DNA of 64,000 bases from Sepiola atlantica. Lineage: Eukaryota > Mollusca > Cephalopoda > Sepiida > Sepiolidae. The notes beneath the pieces are model-generated. The model searched no databases. It was not told the DNA's origin and was given only the letters and a program-made list of their open reading frames with translations. The position numbers were made by a program, and so were the translations under genes. This document shows, one piece after another, positions 42,541 through 56,015 of this stretch. The DNA lies in contig OY744535.1 of the NCBI GenBank assembly GCA_963556195.1, forward strand, positions 89,874,949 to 89,938,948, given 5' to 3'. Numbering within the stretch: position 1 is the first letter of the stretch; every line of letters starts with the position of its first letter.

Positions 42541-45161
42541 TCTAAGAAATTTCGAGTTATTTTTCAAATGTCTGTTCGGCATATTTTTTTTGTCTTGGTG
42601 TAGCACTGAACAATGAATGGGTCGAGAAGTGAGTAATAGAGAGAGCGAAGTAATTTCAGTAAAAACATATTCGAGAAGAAATTAGTGACGTTAACCATTC
42701 TATGTTTGAATATAGACAAATTTGCTGATCGTATTAAAATATTTTAATGCTTAATTGATATGATCGAAAAATGTCAAATCACGCTCCGTCATTTTTTACT
42801 CAACGACTTATCTAGACTACATGTCATATTTCTGTGCAAGAAAAATCGCATGACTTAATTTCGTTTTTTGTTCCAATGTTTGTTTTGCAGATGTTTATCC
42901 TTTGTTTTGGCTGTAACATGTGACACAGAACAGAAATGATGCGAGAAGTTGGGAATAGATAGAGCGAGTGTATTAAACACAGAAATCTATTAATATTAAG
43001 GTTGGCTGTTCAATCCATCTATCGAAAAGTTTCATTATCCTGCGATAATCAATTTAACCAAGAAGAAATATATGATATAAACAATTACATTTTCGATCAG
43101 GTTGTTTCTTTATTATTTCTTTTGATGTGCAACCAGATATAAACAATAATAGTTTATTCACATATAATATACATTTACAATTTATGTTAGGTGCAAAGCA
43201 ATCTTCATTGATAGCATTCAGTACGATATTGATTAGTGTAAGTCAACACGTGTCGAGCTTTGTAGTATCGCACGAAATAAACAGTCAAATCGTATCCATA
43301 ATAGATATAATTTATTTGCTTAGTTACATTTTTTTATTTTAAAGCCTTAAAACAGTTGTATGATAATTGTGCCCTAGAAAAGAAATTGTGGCAGACAAAG
43401 ATTAATAGAACAATGGGAAATATTTTAGAATGTCCGGATATCCAATATAACTTATTTAATTTAGGAAAGATTAGAACATCAAAATGTTAATCGCTTGATT
43501 TAAAACCAATTTGTTAAGACGTACATAATACTTTTAAAATAGCGCTTGAATAATGTCGGGTATAGAATAGAATATGTTCAAAAACAGAAATATATCACAA
43601 AATACATAGCGAAGTGAGAAAATAATGAAAACAATTGAATAGGCTTAATTCAAATTTATCAAGAATATTCAATGCATTTGTTTAGTAAATGTTGCAGAAA
43701 TGTAAATGCGTGTTACGTCTAGACAGCATACGGAATATAGTATTAGCTTTAATTTATAACATGACTATTGGATTTAATCGTTAACATAAATTAAATAACA
43801 TGTGCGCCGCTTTTAATATAAATGTATCTGAAATTGCAATCAACATTTAAACATAAAATATCCACCAATTTGTCAGATATACTTTTTCTTGTCTAAATAT
43901 TTATAGTTAATTGAGTGGAACAATGTATCCGAGTTCGATTTCTTTTTGTACAGCACCAACTTATTACTTTTGAATGTTTGAAATGTATTTAAAACCACAA
44001 CCAGTGATAAAATGATCGATACAATGTACTTTTAACTGGCCTACAATAAACGTTAACACAGTTTCCCTGGGAATGGCCGCGCTGTCACTTCCACCACAGC
44101 CAAAGGTTGACACTAGGTAGGATATTTAAAGAATAAATCAATAGTCAGTGTACATCTATTTCTGCAGTGTTATGATAAATGCGATGTGTATGTATTTTAA
44201 TAGCATGTACACCTTCGGCCGTTAATGACCTAAAGTGTTCGTAGCAGTCGTCAGTACCGAAATGTGACATCACTTGATCACTGTAGTTGCATATGGGAAT
44301 AAGTCATGACGTCGTAGCTTATATATCTAAATAACATATTCTCATTGATAGCATCTCATTTATTAAGAAGAGAAATAAAAATGTATATGTTATGCATGAT
44401 TAGGAAAGAAAGTACGTAACTTATGAAAATATTTTAATACGTTTTCTTGTAATATAATCAGCGCATTATACCATGCATACATTAATGAATGTATCGTCAA
44501 CATTTGGTCGATTTCATAATGTCGATGACCTTTCCTCAAATAGTGGTTGTATTTTCGTTTTTTTTTTAAATAACCATGACAACCCACGACTCTTGTTATA
44601 TTTCCATGATTAAACTTGTTGACGAATCTATTAGATTTTATCATAATCCAATTTCGGTAATTAAATAAGTATTTTAGTAATATTGAAAATAACAATTATA
44701 TCATCTTAACAAAATAATATTAAGTCTAAACGGAAATGGCTTCTTCGATCTGCTTTTGATTAAATATTTTTTTCTGTTCGACGTTAATTGTTTCTGAATA
44801 ATTGATTAAGTGCAGGGATATACGATTAATTCAATGTGTAACGATAGAGTTTAATATATTCCTATTTATTAAAAAAAAATTGATTTGCTTTATATTAAAA
44901 AAATTTAAATTGATATCACCTACTGTGAACGTATTTAATGGCGCTCCGGATAAATAAGATTTAATTATTTCATTCCAATCTGTTATTGCATTCTTATGCA
45001 TATTACTTTCACATTTATAATCGCTTTTTTCTCTGTGATAGCTTCTGTTAATCAGTGCAACACGTCATACCGAGTTTCGTTTTGAGAAATTCTTTCCCAC
45101 ATCCGTTGCCCATTTCTTGATAAACCTATAATTATATATCGTAGAATATTCCCTTTATTAT
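42541..45161. other. AT-rich sequence, nothing firm
   Basis: No coding sequence recognised. A weak direct duplication exists: 'tgtcttggtgtagcactgaa' near 42591 and 'tttggctgtaacatgtgaca' near 42907, each followed by a 'cgagaagt' and 'atagagagagcgaa'/'atagatagagcgag' phrase about 35 bp later. Confidence 0.4.
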
Positions 45162-45365
45162 TGTGATGGAACAAGACCTGTACGAATTACTTGAACTTAT
45201 CCACTCACCATAAATACTAGGAGAACCTGCTTAACAGTGTTGCAACCTCACCAGTCTTTACTGGCAGTAAAAACTGACGTTCAACCACGCTTGTTCGCTC
45301 TTCTATCATACTGTATTCAATATACTTAGTTCGTGTTTTCATTAGGGACCCTTTACAATCCCACA
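45162..45365 (+). repeat. Candidate 5' LTR of gypsy element 2
   Basis: The bounds are inferred from TG...CA ends, the distance to the primer-binding site and a length like the other gypsy LTR. No second copy is available to prove them. Confidence 0.5.
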
Positions 45366-45370
45366 AAAAC

Positions 45371-45540
45371 TGGCGACGAGGTACAGTAAGATATGCTTGA
45401 AAAACTTTTTAAAAGACACAACAAATGGCGACGATGTACACCAATAGTTTCTTGAGAACCTTAAAATGGACGCCACAATTGACGACGAAGTATATTAATA
45501 GTGTTTTTGAGAACTTTTAAACAGGGCAAACATTGATAAA
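45371..45540 (+). repeat. Primer-binding site and threefold repeated leader
   Basis: TGGCGACGAGGTACA at 45371, TGGCGACGATGTACA at 45426 and TGACGACGAAGTATA at 45480 mark three units of about 55 bp. Each is followed by a 'TTGAGAAC/TTGAAAAAC' and 'TTTTAAA' phrase. The primer-binding sequence is thus present in one good and two diverged copies. Confidence 0.8.
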
Positions 45541-45939
45541 TCAACGGCAACTTGACCCGACAACGTCCTATTTAAAAAAAAATGGCTTTACCTGCGGACC
45601 AAAATGAACAAAAAAACACGTAAAAGATCAACTTATTTTCTGTCAAAGAAGAAAGGCGAGTTATCTCTTATCATTATTCCAGTACTGTGTTAATTCTTAA
45701 CAAGAAGGGAATACATGGGGTTTTCTTTTCTCACCAAGAGAAAAAAAGAAAATCTTATTTTATTCTGTTTACTTAATTGGAGAACGCAAAATAATACGAT
45801 TACGTGAAAAGCGTACTAGAAAAAAGGTTTGTGTTGTTGTTGAAGAAATATTTTTTATAATCTATTAGTCTTTTTATGAGTAAGATTACATTTAGCAGAG
45901 TAATTTAGAAGAATAAACTTCTTCAAAGCCGTATTCTAT

Positions 45940-46420
45940 GAAGACACATTTAATACATGGAATATTGTAAAGCAATAATAGCGGAACTCGTGAAATACCA
46001 AAATCAACAACAACTAGAACTAAAACGAGAAGCCGACGAAAGGCAACACAAAGCTGACGAAAGACAGCGAGAACACCAACAGAAAACTGAAGAAACATGT
46101 AAAAAGCTTCTACTGAAACAACAAAAGAACGACCGAAAATCAACTAGAACAAAAAAAGGCCGACGAAAAGCTACAGAAAAAAGAAAAAATGGTTCAAAAG
46201 AAAAAAGGCGACGAAAACCTGCTGGAACAAAAACGTAAAACCTATCAAAACATTGAAGTATTGATCCAAATAATATCGTATAGGCGTCAAATAAAGGAAA
46301 ACGAAAGTTCTTTTTCGCTGAATGCCGTTTGGAGTACCATTGACAATTTCACTTATTTCCCAGACGACGCTTACTGCTTCGAAAATGTGGGACCAGAGAA
46401 CAAACTAAATATGTGAACTA
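45940..46420 (+). pseudogene. Gypsy element 2 gag, N-terminal part
   Basis: From 45957 the frame is a highly charged coiled coil (LVKYQNQQQLELKREADERQ and on), parallel to the Gln/Glu-rich start of Gag in the other gypsy element. A shifted frame (46189-46416) continues with NAVWSTIDNFTYFPDDAYCF. It corresponds to the capsid start of the other copy, where 'AVWSAIEMFNYNPEDD' stands. The frame then ends. Confidence 0.75.
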
Positions 46421-47205
46421 TATTTAACCTCCCAAAACCAGCAATTTACTTTTCTTTAAGGCGCTTAATTTTTTTAACAGAATTAATAATGCAGCGGTTT
46501 AACTTATGGAGCTCAACAACCAACGTGTTTGGCCATGAAATAAAACATCTGACGACTGAGTCATAGAAACGAAACAAATCATTTTTTAATCATTAAAAAT
46601 CGTATTTAATTGACTGAGCAGATTTTTTGGGTGGAAATTAAAACGTATAAGGACACACAATTCATGCTGCAAATAGCTAACACTAAACTGGAAGACATGA
46701 AGTCAGATTATTTTGATAACAAGTTGAAAACAAAAGCGAGTAAACTCATGGTTCTATAGCTGTAATCGCTAAAGTTGCAACTCGCAGACGTCTTAGAAAA
46801 GCTAAAAACTATGAAAAATATACAAAATAAAAAATATTGGCAGCTATCTTCATTAAAACCCAACAACCTATACGTATAACATTAACAAAAAAAAAATACT
46901 TAACGTAATACAATTTTATTCTGTATCGTAAATTCATGCGTTGCGGAATTTAAATTGTAAACATATTAGCTGGAAAATGTTCACTTACCGTCTAACTGGC
47001 TCACCGTTGCCGTTTATCAGCTACCTTTTGAATATATCTTCCTTTCTCCAGATGTGTGGTTAATTTACTTCTTTCACGTGATGATGATTCATCATCATAT
47101 ATGTTTTAAATTATCTTTACAGAAAAATGACCATTACAAAATCGGAAAAATAAAAAAAATTATAATTAAGCATAGAATGCTGTTATTTTAAACAATGTTT
47201 GCTTA
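46421..47205. other. Nothing recognised
   Basis: AT-rich sequence. A small palindrome (tgatgatgattcatcatca) lies near 47081-47100. Confidence 0.4.
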
Positions 47206-47211
47206 CATATA

Positions 47212-47254
<43 letters not shown>
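47206..47254. repeat. (TA)n microsatellite
   Basis: A TA array with two TGTA steps, at the 5' side of PLE 4. Confidence 0.95.
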
Positions 47255-47539
47255 TAATAATTCTCACGATAATAATAATAATAATAAATACAAAACTCCA
47301 TTTAACACAACTATTAAACTATTTTATCGCAACGAGTTCCATCACAATTATAGAATAGATAAACAAGTTCTAATAAATATTGTTGATAAAAACGTACTCT
47401 CTACTGACCCAAATAAAAATTACTACTGATCATTTTCCACAATAACGTAAAAACCACTAACCTTATGATTACACATAATTATTCCTCCTCGATTAGAGTT
47501 TTGGATAGGAAAACACCTTGTTAATGAGTTCAAAAATCC

Positions 47540-47840
47540 TTTGGGAGACTGTCGCCGACAACCAAGAAAAAACATACACATTGGTTTGACTTCCAGGACA
47601 TTGTCGATGGTATTGACGATGCATTAGTCTGATACTAGCGCCATAGCCGAACACTTAACTAACTACCATTCCTGCCCCCGATCGGAATTCAGAAAACTCT
47701 TAGTAGAAAATACCAAAATCTTAGAATATAGTACTAACAAACAAAAACATATATTAGAAGCCATATATATAAAACCAAAAACACATATTAGCAGTATTAC
47801 CTTCAATACTAGTATAACTATACTAACATTTTCATAATTC
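47540..47840 (+). pseudogene. GIY-YIG endonuclease remnant of PLE 4
   Basis: One frame reads HIGLTSRTLSMVLTMH, a degraded second half of the GIY-YIG core (Tyr-Ile-Gly-Leu-Thr in intact elements). After one stop it continues SAIAEHLTNYHSCPRSEFRK and LVENTKILEYSTNKQKHILEAIYIK. The Glu-His and the 'T-Ile-Leu ... Ile-Leu-Glu-Ala' helix are typical of PLE endonuclease C-termini. Confidence 0.68.
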
Positions 47841-47924
47841 TAACCATAATTTCGTACTTATTGCGTGATTCGCGCCAAAACCATCTATAATGCTAACACA
47901 TGGCATGTACCTGATCATCCTTAT

Positions 47925-47965
47925 TCTCCTGAAGATGACCCGGGTGGGTCTGAAAGTACTTGGGA
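47925..47965 (+). ncRNA. Hammerhead ribozyme, type I, family D
   Basis: Stem I UCUC (47925-47928) with GGGA (47962-47965). Core CUGAAGA (47929-47935). Stem II is a U.U mismatch, then GACC/GGUC with loop CGGGUG. GAA 47952-47954, stem III AGU/ACU (47955-47960), and U at the cleavage position (47961). All core bases fit. U at the cleavage site is allowed but less favourable than C or A. The sequence is unrelated to families A and B apart from the core, so it is an independent example. Confidence 0.75.
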
Positions 47966-48109
47966 CACAAAACAAAACTATAGCAGATTCATCGGCCCAT
48001 CCCCCTGAAACTAAGATTCTGATTTGGAGTATTGAAATGATCAACCAAAGAATATTCAGACATAAGTTGTATGTTATATTCAACAATACTTGCCTGCAAG
48101 ATTAAATAC

Positions 48110-48660
<551 letters not shown>

Positions 48661-48730
<70 letters not shown>

Positions 48731-48735
48731 AGAGA
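48661..48735. repeat. (TA)n-(GA)n compound microsatellite
   Basis: A TA array to 48697 followed by GA repeats. Confidence 0.96.
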
Positions 48736-48995
48736 TCGACCGGACTAACGCATAACATCGACCGGACTCTACTTATCTTAACGTATTCTAGAACTTGACT
48801 AGCTCATTTACCTTTACCGCGATTCGACCCTCTCGAGGTAAATACCATGGAAATGAGAAAGAAGAAGAACAAAAAACTATAAGACAGTCTCGTTTCACAA
48901 AGTTGTTTTACAATAAAAGCTTGCAAACAATATTAAATAAATGATTTTTGTCATTTAAATTGCACGATGGGTTTTAGTTTCAAAAATATTTCATG

Positions 48996-48998
<3 letters not shown>

Positions 48999-49043
<45 letters not shown>
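48999..49043. repeat. (TA)n microsatellite
   Basis: A pure TA array. The 260 bp before it hold nothing recognisable. Confidence 0.95.
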
Positions 49044-49044
<1 letters not shown>

Positions 49045-49574
49045 TATGTAAATACAAGACTGATAAAACAACTAACATAAACAAAAATGTTTTATACCAC
49101 TTTACAAGATATAAGTATATTAACCTAATGTTTAGAATCCTAATTAAAATGTATTTCAAAATGTATTACGTGATTTCGATTCTAAAATTTAAGGAGTCTT
49201 GAGATGAAATGGACATTCAAGTAATCTTCATTAATTTATGTCTATTTACTATGGATCAAATGTAATTCACATTTGAACCGTTATAATTTTCCGATGGAAG
49301 GTTGTGTCTATATTATGCCTCCCAAAATCTCTTTAAAATACTCTACAGAAACTGAAAATTGAAGAACATATATAAATGATGTATGATGTCTATTGTAAAA
49401 AAAATCACAGAAATCAGAGGTATCTGAATGTTTACATGAACTAAATTAAACGAAATTGGACACTATACGAATATCAGTTGTGTTTAGAAATTCATAAATG
49501 GTCGATTTATAAGTTAATGAATTATGGAGGATATACACATAGCTAACTTTATAAGTACATATAGAGAGAAACAT

Positions 49575-49659
<85 letters not shown>

Positions 49660-50689
49660 TAAACAGGTAGATAGATAGATAGATAACGTAGTTTGTTTAA
49701 ACGATAATGAAGTTCTTACACAAATGAATTGGTTTGTTTAGAATGAGATGATAAGCAATATAACAATTTATGTATAAATGTTAACAACATAAAATAGTTT
49801 AAGGTGCGAACAGTGCCGTTGAGATTGACTTTAATTAATACTCTTCGGAAATGTATAACTTCCTCTTTCGTCTCCTCGGATATGGTTCAATAAGTAGACG
49901 AGATTAACAAGCGTTCGAAATATAAATCACTAGTAAGATACTGTAGCCTAGCTCCTATTGTTTAGCTGTCATTCGCAAGGTAGAAATAGTTAACCGTGTC
50001 GTTTACAATGTATAATTCGCTTTTAAATAATGACATACACACTCACTATATATATATATATATATATATTATGTTTGTGTTTTATAAATAATGAATATTT
50101 TTAATCGTATAATCATTACAATATCCGAAATATTTCCTATTGCAAGCTCAACGAAATTGTGTTAGAAGAATCTGAGCATATATAACCTATGTTCGCATTC
50201 CAATTACTATGGACAATCAATCTAAAGCCATTATGTTTATTTGCTCTTACAATCACATTATTTTTGTATTTCGATTAAAGTTGTTTTTTCTTCTTTCATC
50301 TTACACTCAAAAATATTGTGTACATTTGTATAACACGTGGTTCATGACAGGTCAGGATCAATGCATTTTTTTGTTTTTGTCAATCAATGGAGAGTAGCAG
50401 TATATATGGTAAAACTGTGTAAAAAACTATATTACATCAAAACACAAGAGGAAAAATACGGTGTATTCCAGACTGATAAAAGTTTTCTAGCTTAAGTATA
50501 TAAAAGCAAAAACTCTAATTAAGAATTGTGATGAATCCCAAAACGTTATGCTGTAACACAAATGCACACTCAGAAATTTAGTTATTTCCTCGAACGATAG
50601 TTTCAACTCGGGGCTTAAGAAGCTACCCTCTCATGAAGCTAGTCTCTTACGAGGGAACTGCGAGAGATGTTATCTCCAAACGAAAATAA
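49044..50689. other. AT-rich sequence, nothing recognised
   Basis: No gene signal. It includes the GATA array listed next and a short TA tract at about 50045-50070. Confidence 0.4.
49576..49686. repeat. (GATA)n microsatellite
   Basis: ATAG units with a small TATATA interruption near 49632 and one 'aacagg' break. Confidence 0.97.
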
Positions 50690-51145
50690 AAAGTGATTGA
50701 TAAAAAGAAAAACCGCTTGAGAAATATCTATTGAGAGCAATAGCTTGCTCATATCTTTAAGGTAAATAAAAGTTTATTTCAATGTTATCAATGATCGCTT
50801 TTTTTTAAAAATAAATGATATTCTGATACGAAATGATATTCTAAAAAGTGTCAGCATACTACGTTTACTATTATGTAGCCCACGTACGACACCAATAAAT
50901 ATTTTCACATCGTCCGACAAACATCTAAACGGACCACTTCAGCAAAGAGATATTTTATCTCCGGAGGACAACAACATAATTTATAAAAAGAAATATCGCT
51001 TGAGAAAAATCTATCGAGATTGAAATCTTGCTCATAACTTTAAGTTAAAAAAAAGTTTATCTAAAAGCTAAAAAAATATTGTTTATTACTTAATTTTTAT
51101 ATTCTGATACGAAACAATATTCTAGAAAGTGTCAACATACAATTA
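50690..51145. repeat. Tandem duplication of a 290-bp segment
   Basis: The segment 'cttgagaaatatctattgag' to 'aaaagtgtcagcatac' (about 50715-50862) recurs as 'cttgagaaaaatctatcgag' to 'gaaagtgtcaacatac' (about 50998-51141). The copies are diverged but collinear, without coding capacity. Confidence 0.8.
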
Positions 51146-52839
51146 CATATATATTCATCAGGCATCTGATGGGTTACAAAAAAATGTGTGTATTTATTAA
51201 GAAAGTCCATAAAAACATTTTTGTTTATAGTTTATTTTTTATTTTTTATTAAAATAATTTCAGTATACCTTCCCCCCTCAGTCAAAAACTCTCCCAGGTT
51301 TTACGAGTTTACGTTCACACTTGAACAGAACATTCTATCGTATGTCCGCAACCCTGAACGGATGGATAAAAACATAAACAAACAAGAATTGTCACTGTTG
51401 TTTAATCAAACGTGCATCAACGAATAAATGCTGCCTAAGTATATATATATATATATATGTATTTATATGTGTCTAATGAAGTCTATATGTGTCTAATGAA
51501 GAAACGCAGAGAGGAACAAGTTTGATCGAAACCGTCAAATTGTTGATAAATAATTGAAAAAAGGAATAACAAATAATAATATCAATTAGACTAAACACAT
51601 GCACATAGCTGATAGTACGTCTTTATTTATCTACAAGTATTTCCGGTGTGATGTATAATTTCAATTGTGTATTTGCAAGATACAAGTTAGTAGATATGAT
51701 AAAGTTGTAACAAAGAAAATCAGCATAACAAAAAGCGTGAATGAGCAAGATAGAAATTAAACATATGTACACCTACCTAGTCGATTTCATATAAAATGTA
51801 CACTCATGGAAGCCTATACGTCATCGAAGTTTTACATACAGACCCCCATTCATTTTCCAGTTACACTTTGGAAACATAAAATTACATTTTCTAAAAATTA
51901 AAGTTCATATTATTTTAGAATTAGATAGGGAAAAATCCTATTGAAGCTGTTTAAAACTGTAAACGTAACATGTTAATAAAATAGATTAACTGTTTATATT
52001 TATTCTAATAAAACTATAAATAAATAAGGGAAAAGTAATACAAACCTATCTGACAGATGTTTTACTAATAATGTTCTATTGCAAATACATACGTTCTATA
52101 TAGAATTAACCATACAAGATGTAATTAATCTAATGAAATATTAGAACGATTATGATCTTCCATACATTTTTTATTCGGTAAACTATTTGTTGCTATTCTG
52201 ATCACTAGGGCATTTTTGGATCGCACGGACATTTTTTGAATAATCATTTAATTTTTTTTTTAAATGTACGTAGATTTTTTACATTTATTGTCTAAAGATC
52301 TTTAAAATAGTTCCAGGAAAATGATATTCATATTTCCAAAGAATAATAAAATTAAAATTTCTTGAAATTACGAAATTTACTGATTTTTTTCTGATTTTAG
52401 CTATTGTGAGAGCTTTTTTTTTCTAAAAGTATTTTGGATAAATAGATATAGTTCGTTTCTACATTAACTGTTAGCTTTTACCTTTCAAAACTAATCAAAT
52501 ATAATCTTAAACAATTAAATAGATATAAGAAACATTAGTTTAAAACAAAATAAATTCTGATATTTTAATTCATTCTGAAATAATTGTAAATTTTCTGAAC
52601 TTTTTTCAAACTTAGACATTAAAATGTATTATTATTATTCTGAAACTTATTCTGAAAATCAGTTTTTCTTAATGTATCAATATCTTAATTTAAAAAAGTA
52701 TAATAAAAATACATTGTACATTCTCAATCTGCAATTCCTTAGAAAATGAACTAGACTAGATAATGCAAGCGCATGTCTATTAATATTATTTAATATAAAT
52801 CTGAAAAAGTACAGAACAAGTATAATTAAAACTTAACAT
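51146..52839. other. AT-rich sequence, nothing recognised
   Basis: No gene signal. A 20-bp phrase, 'tatatgtgtctaatgaag', is directly duplicated at 51463-51500 next to a short TA tract. Confidence 0.4.
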
Positions 52840-53310
52840 ATTGAAGCTAGAATCGATATATGAAAAATTAAATGTGGAGTAAATTTAGTAATATAAAAGA
52901 ATAAAAAACAATAATGAATTATCTGATACATTAAATACATTTTAATCTGCTTAAAGCATGGTCTGTAAATGTATTACTAAAGTATAGTCAATTGTGGTGT
53001 TGTCTACATGTTTTGATTGACTATATTCTAATTATGTCATTTTATTTTAATAGACAACATAGGGAGCTTTATTAAATTGCAAATTGCATTAAGAAATTTA
53101 TAATAACTTAATGTGTAATATTTAAATGTTTAATGTGTGGGGTATAGTTATTTGTTGTTTGTCTTTATTAGCAGAAAAAAACATATAGAAGCTGGACTCA
53201 ATATCTGAAGAATTAAATGTAGAGTAAAATTAGTAATATGAAAAATATAATAAACAAATAATAAATTACTGGATTCATTAAATAAAGTTTAATTTCCTTG
53301 AAGCATCATT
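52840..53310. repeat. Direct duplication of about 130 bp, 340 bp apart
   Basis: 52843-52975 ('attgaagctagaatcgatat' to 'cttaaagcat') and 53183-53308 ('atagaagctggactcaatat' to 'cttgaagcat') align throughout, sharing 'aaatgtagagtaaaattagt'-type phrases with substitutions. The family is unknown. Confidence 0.75.
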
Positions 53311-54117
53311 CAAAATGTGAAGAAAACATGAGCGATTGCTATTTTCCACATTACTTCGAGTGGGGTCGATTTTGTGGATGACGCTTCTCAGCTATTGGTT
53401 ATCCCTATATTTTCAATCAATCGATACTACACATAAAAATTATGAATTTAGATGGTTTTGTTTTACATTCCAAGCACATTTTTGTGTTATTTTTTTTAAA
53501 TTAACCAAACTTTCACATAATTTAGTTTAATTCAACTCTTCCTATTAGTTAACTCTCACAAAGTCTCAGCACCATTTTATTCCAACTTCAATTTTTTATA
53601 CTTTTCCTAATTGTAGTATTTTTTGCATTTCTTTCAAGTGGCAAATAGAATTGTTTTTAATTTCAAAATTTTCCAAAAATATGTTCAACTTTATTTCAAA
53701 TAGAACCTTTTAAAATTCAGTTAAAAAGTGATTAAGTGATAAAAGTTTATAGATCAAGTCACTAAATCTTCCAGTAATTAAATCAAGTCAAGAATCAGTT
53801 AGCCTAACTTACTCATCACTTTTCTCATTATATTTTTACGAAATTTACTGTATAATTGAAGAAAAAAATAGTTTGAGTGTTGCGTGTCATTCTTGTGTTA
53901 ATAAAAATACCAATATCCAAAAAAGATCTACGAAAAACATTGAATATGTCTGCCATTTTAGCAACCTACTGATTAAGTGTGATTTTATTATTGTATATTT
54001 CATTCTTCAAATCTCAACCCTACCATCAATATTTTAAGAGTTAATTCCACTTTTCCTGTACTTTTCCAGGTTTATATTTAATGATATTAATGCACATGCG
54101 TCCGCATTGTCAGTCTA
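53311..54117. other. Nothing recognised
   Basis: T-rich sequence without recognisable features. Confidence 0.4.
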
Positions 54118-54122
54118 GTATA

Positions 54123-54201
<79 letters not shown>
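54118..54201. repeat. (TA)n microsatellite
   Basis: A TA array with TGTA steps at both ends. Confidence 0.95.
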
Positions 54202-54978
54202 GAAAAAAGCTGTTTGACTAAAATCTTACATAATATAGACGCAAAAAGGGAAGGAATATATATACATACTTAATAACACCTAATTAACCCAAATGTTTAC
54301 GTCATTATCAGTTTTTAAATAATCGGAAATGAGCTGAAGATTTTTTTTTGCTAATTGATTAATTAAAAAACACAAACACATAACCGCTATTTCTGCTAAA
54401 GTCTAGATTTCAACAACATAGTCGGTATTACTCAAGTCACATTGTAAAAATATTTTCCGACTCACAAAATCAAATGAAATTTCCAATCCAACCCTATAGT
54501 AAAACAATGTATAAATATTTACCATATCACAGGTATAGCAGCTAAAATCATAATTATTTAAAATAATATTATCTTAGAAAAAAGAGTTTAGTTATGGGCG
54601 TACACATCTATATCTTCTAATTTCGATGATTACATGGTCATTTTATTTTCAGCTATACTATTTAAATATATTAATGTGTCTTATCTGATTCACCCGTACT
54701 ACCATTTGCTTGTCACGTCCGCGCTTTATTTTAGTGAAACATATTTTGTTTAGTTTTTTTTTCTTTAACTGTTTTTCCTGAAATCGTTAATTAAACATGT
54801 TTTAATTTATTTTTCAAATGTTGAGGTTTTTACTCTTCCTTTTTTTCTAACTACTACATTATCTGCCATGTATATGGCATTAAATTTAAATATTGAAATG
54901 AAATATAAACTCATTTCTAATCACCATTAGTTTATTCGCTGGAATTTTGTTTGTAAATCTGTAATTATTACACATACA

Positions 54979-54979
<1 letters not shown>
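54202..54979. other. Nothing recognised
   Basis: AT-rich sequence without recognisable features. Confidence 0.4.

Positions 54980-55037
<58 letters not shown>
54980..55037. repeat. (TA)n microsatellite
   Basis: A pure TA array. Confidence 0.95.
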
Positions 55038-55043
<6 letters not shown>

Positions 55044-55124
55044 ATAAAATGAGGTAATAAAATAAAGTGTCAATCAAATTTTATTAGAAATCAAAGTTCA
55101 AGCAAAGTATTCTTAAGTCCTTAG

Positions 55125-55125
<1 letters not shown>

Positions 55126-55171
<46 letters not shown>
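55126..55171. repeat. (TA)n microsatellite
   Basis: A pure TA array. The following 340 bp to 55514 have no recognised content. Confidence 0.95.
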
Positions 55172-55175
<4 letters not shown>

Positions 55176-55514
55176 GGAGAGAACTTAGATGCCTACAGGA
55201 AAGAACATAGATGCTGACTGGAGAGAAGTTGAATTCCAACTGAACGGAACTTGAATGTCATCTGTATATTGTCCACGAGTGTCTAAAGTTTCTCTGTACA
55301 AGTAAACCCTAACAAAATATTCAAAATTGCATACTATTCGCAGCCCAAATAAGACCATCACGACATGGCTACCCCACACTGGCTTATACAAAGTGTGGAG
55401 TACCTTCTAAAACTAATGCAGTCTGTAGTAAGACTACTAAGCTGGATAGTCCACCAGACTGGATAAATTCTATTTTTAGAATGTCATAAGACCAAAAGAC
55501 TACAAAAAATATAA

Positions 55515-55835
55515 TCAAGGGAGGCGCGATAGCGCTCTATCCCGTAATAGACCCCAAAAACGGCCTATGCTAGAAATGTCATTTCTTTGATCAATCATTA
55601 ACACTTTGCACAACATTTTTTCTTTATAGGTTCTATAAGTGTGTAGAATTTCTGCATCATTAGTCAAGGCAACCCAGAGATCCAGAAAGGTTAGGCATGA
55701 TTTTGTGTTATCCGTGTGTACGTACGTACGTATGTACCACCCTGTATCTCATCAACTATTTGATGGATTCAGCTGATTCTTGGCAGAGATAGAAATTCTA
55801 GGGTCTAGTTGATGGCATTTAAATTTCAGTTCACC
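55515..55835 (+). repeat. Dispersed repeat, second copy of the 8.9-9.3 kb repeat
   Basis: Begins 'aagggaggcgcgatagcgct' and continues through 'ggcaacccagagatccag' and 'tgtatctcatcaactattt'. It is the reverse complement of 8926-9293. An ACGT microsatellite step (cgtacgtacgtatg) lies at about 55720. Confidence 0.8.
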
Positions 55836-56015
55836 ATATAACTTATTATCCAACGTATTCATGTACTAATCCGATAAAGATGCTGTGTCAGTGAAAACGT
55901 CTGATACTCCTTTACCGGATGTACCTGCTCTTGCCATAAATGATGTCCGGTTGCATCAGGTCATACCATAACTTCTGTCCAGATGTATCAATCACATCAT
56001 AATAAGGCTACGTTA

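Larger units (their letters stand above)
45162..46420 (+). mobile_element. Ty3/gypsy element 2, 5' end only
   Basis: A candidate LTR (45162-45365, TGTGATGG to CCCACA, 204 bp) is followed by a primer-binding site that starts with the same ten bases (TGGCGACGAG) as in the gypsy element at 27.6-33.0 kb. A tandemly repeated leader and a gag start come next. Protease and pol are absent and no second LTR was found, so this is a truncated copy in plus orientation. Confidence 0.7.
47255..47965 (+). mobile_element. Penelope-like element 4, 3' remnant, plus strand
   Basis: Only the GIY-YIG endonuclease end of a PLE is recognisable, followed about 100 bp later by a hammerhead ribozyme on the same strand. 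(TA)n tracts lie before and after. No polymerase motif was found. Confidence 0.65.

Noticed and set aside
40333..42606. Several antisense frames of 70-100 codons
   Set aside because: Shadows of the Jockey-like LINE coding strand, which carries all recognisable motifs.
51470..51545. CTAATGAAG ... GATCGAAACCGTC sequence beside a TA tract
   Set aside because: It resembles the ends of the pLTR units, but the core, stem II and stem III all fail. It may be a very old relic.
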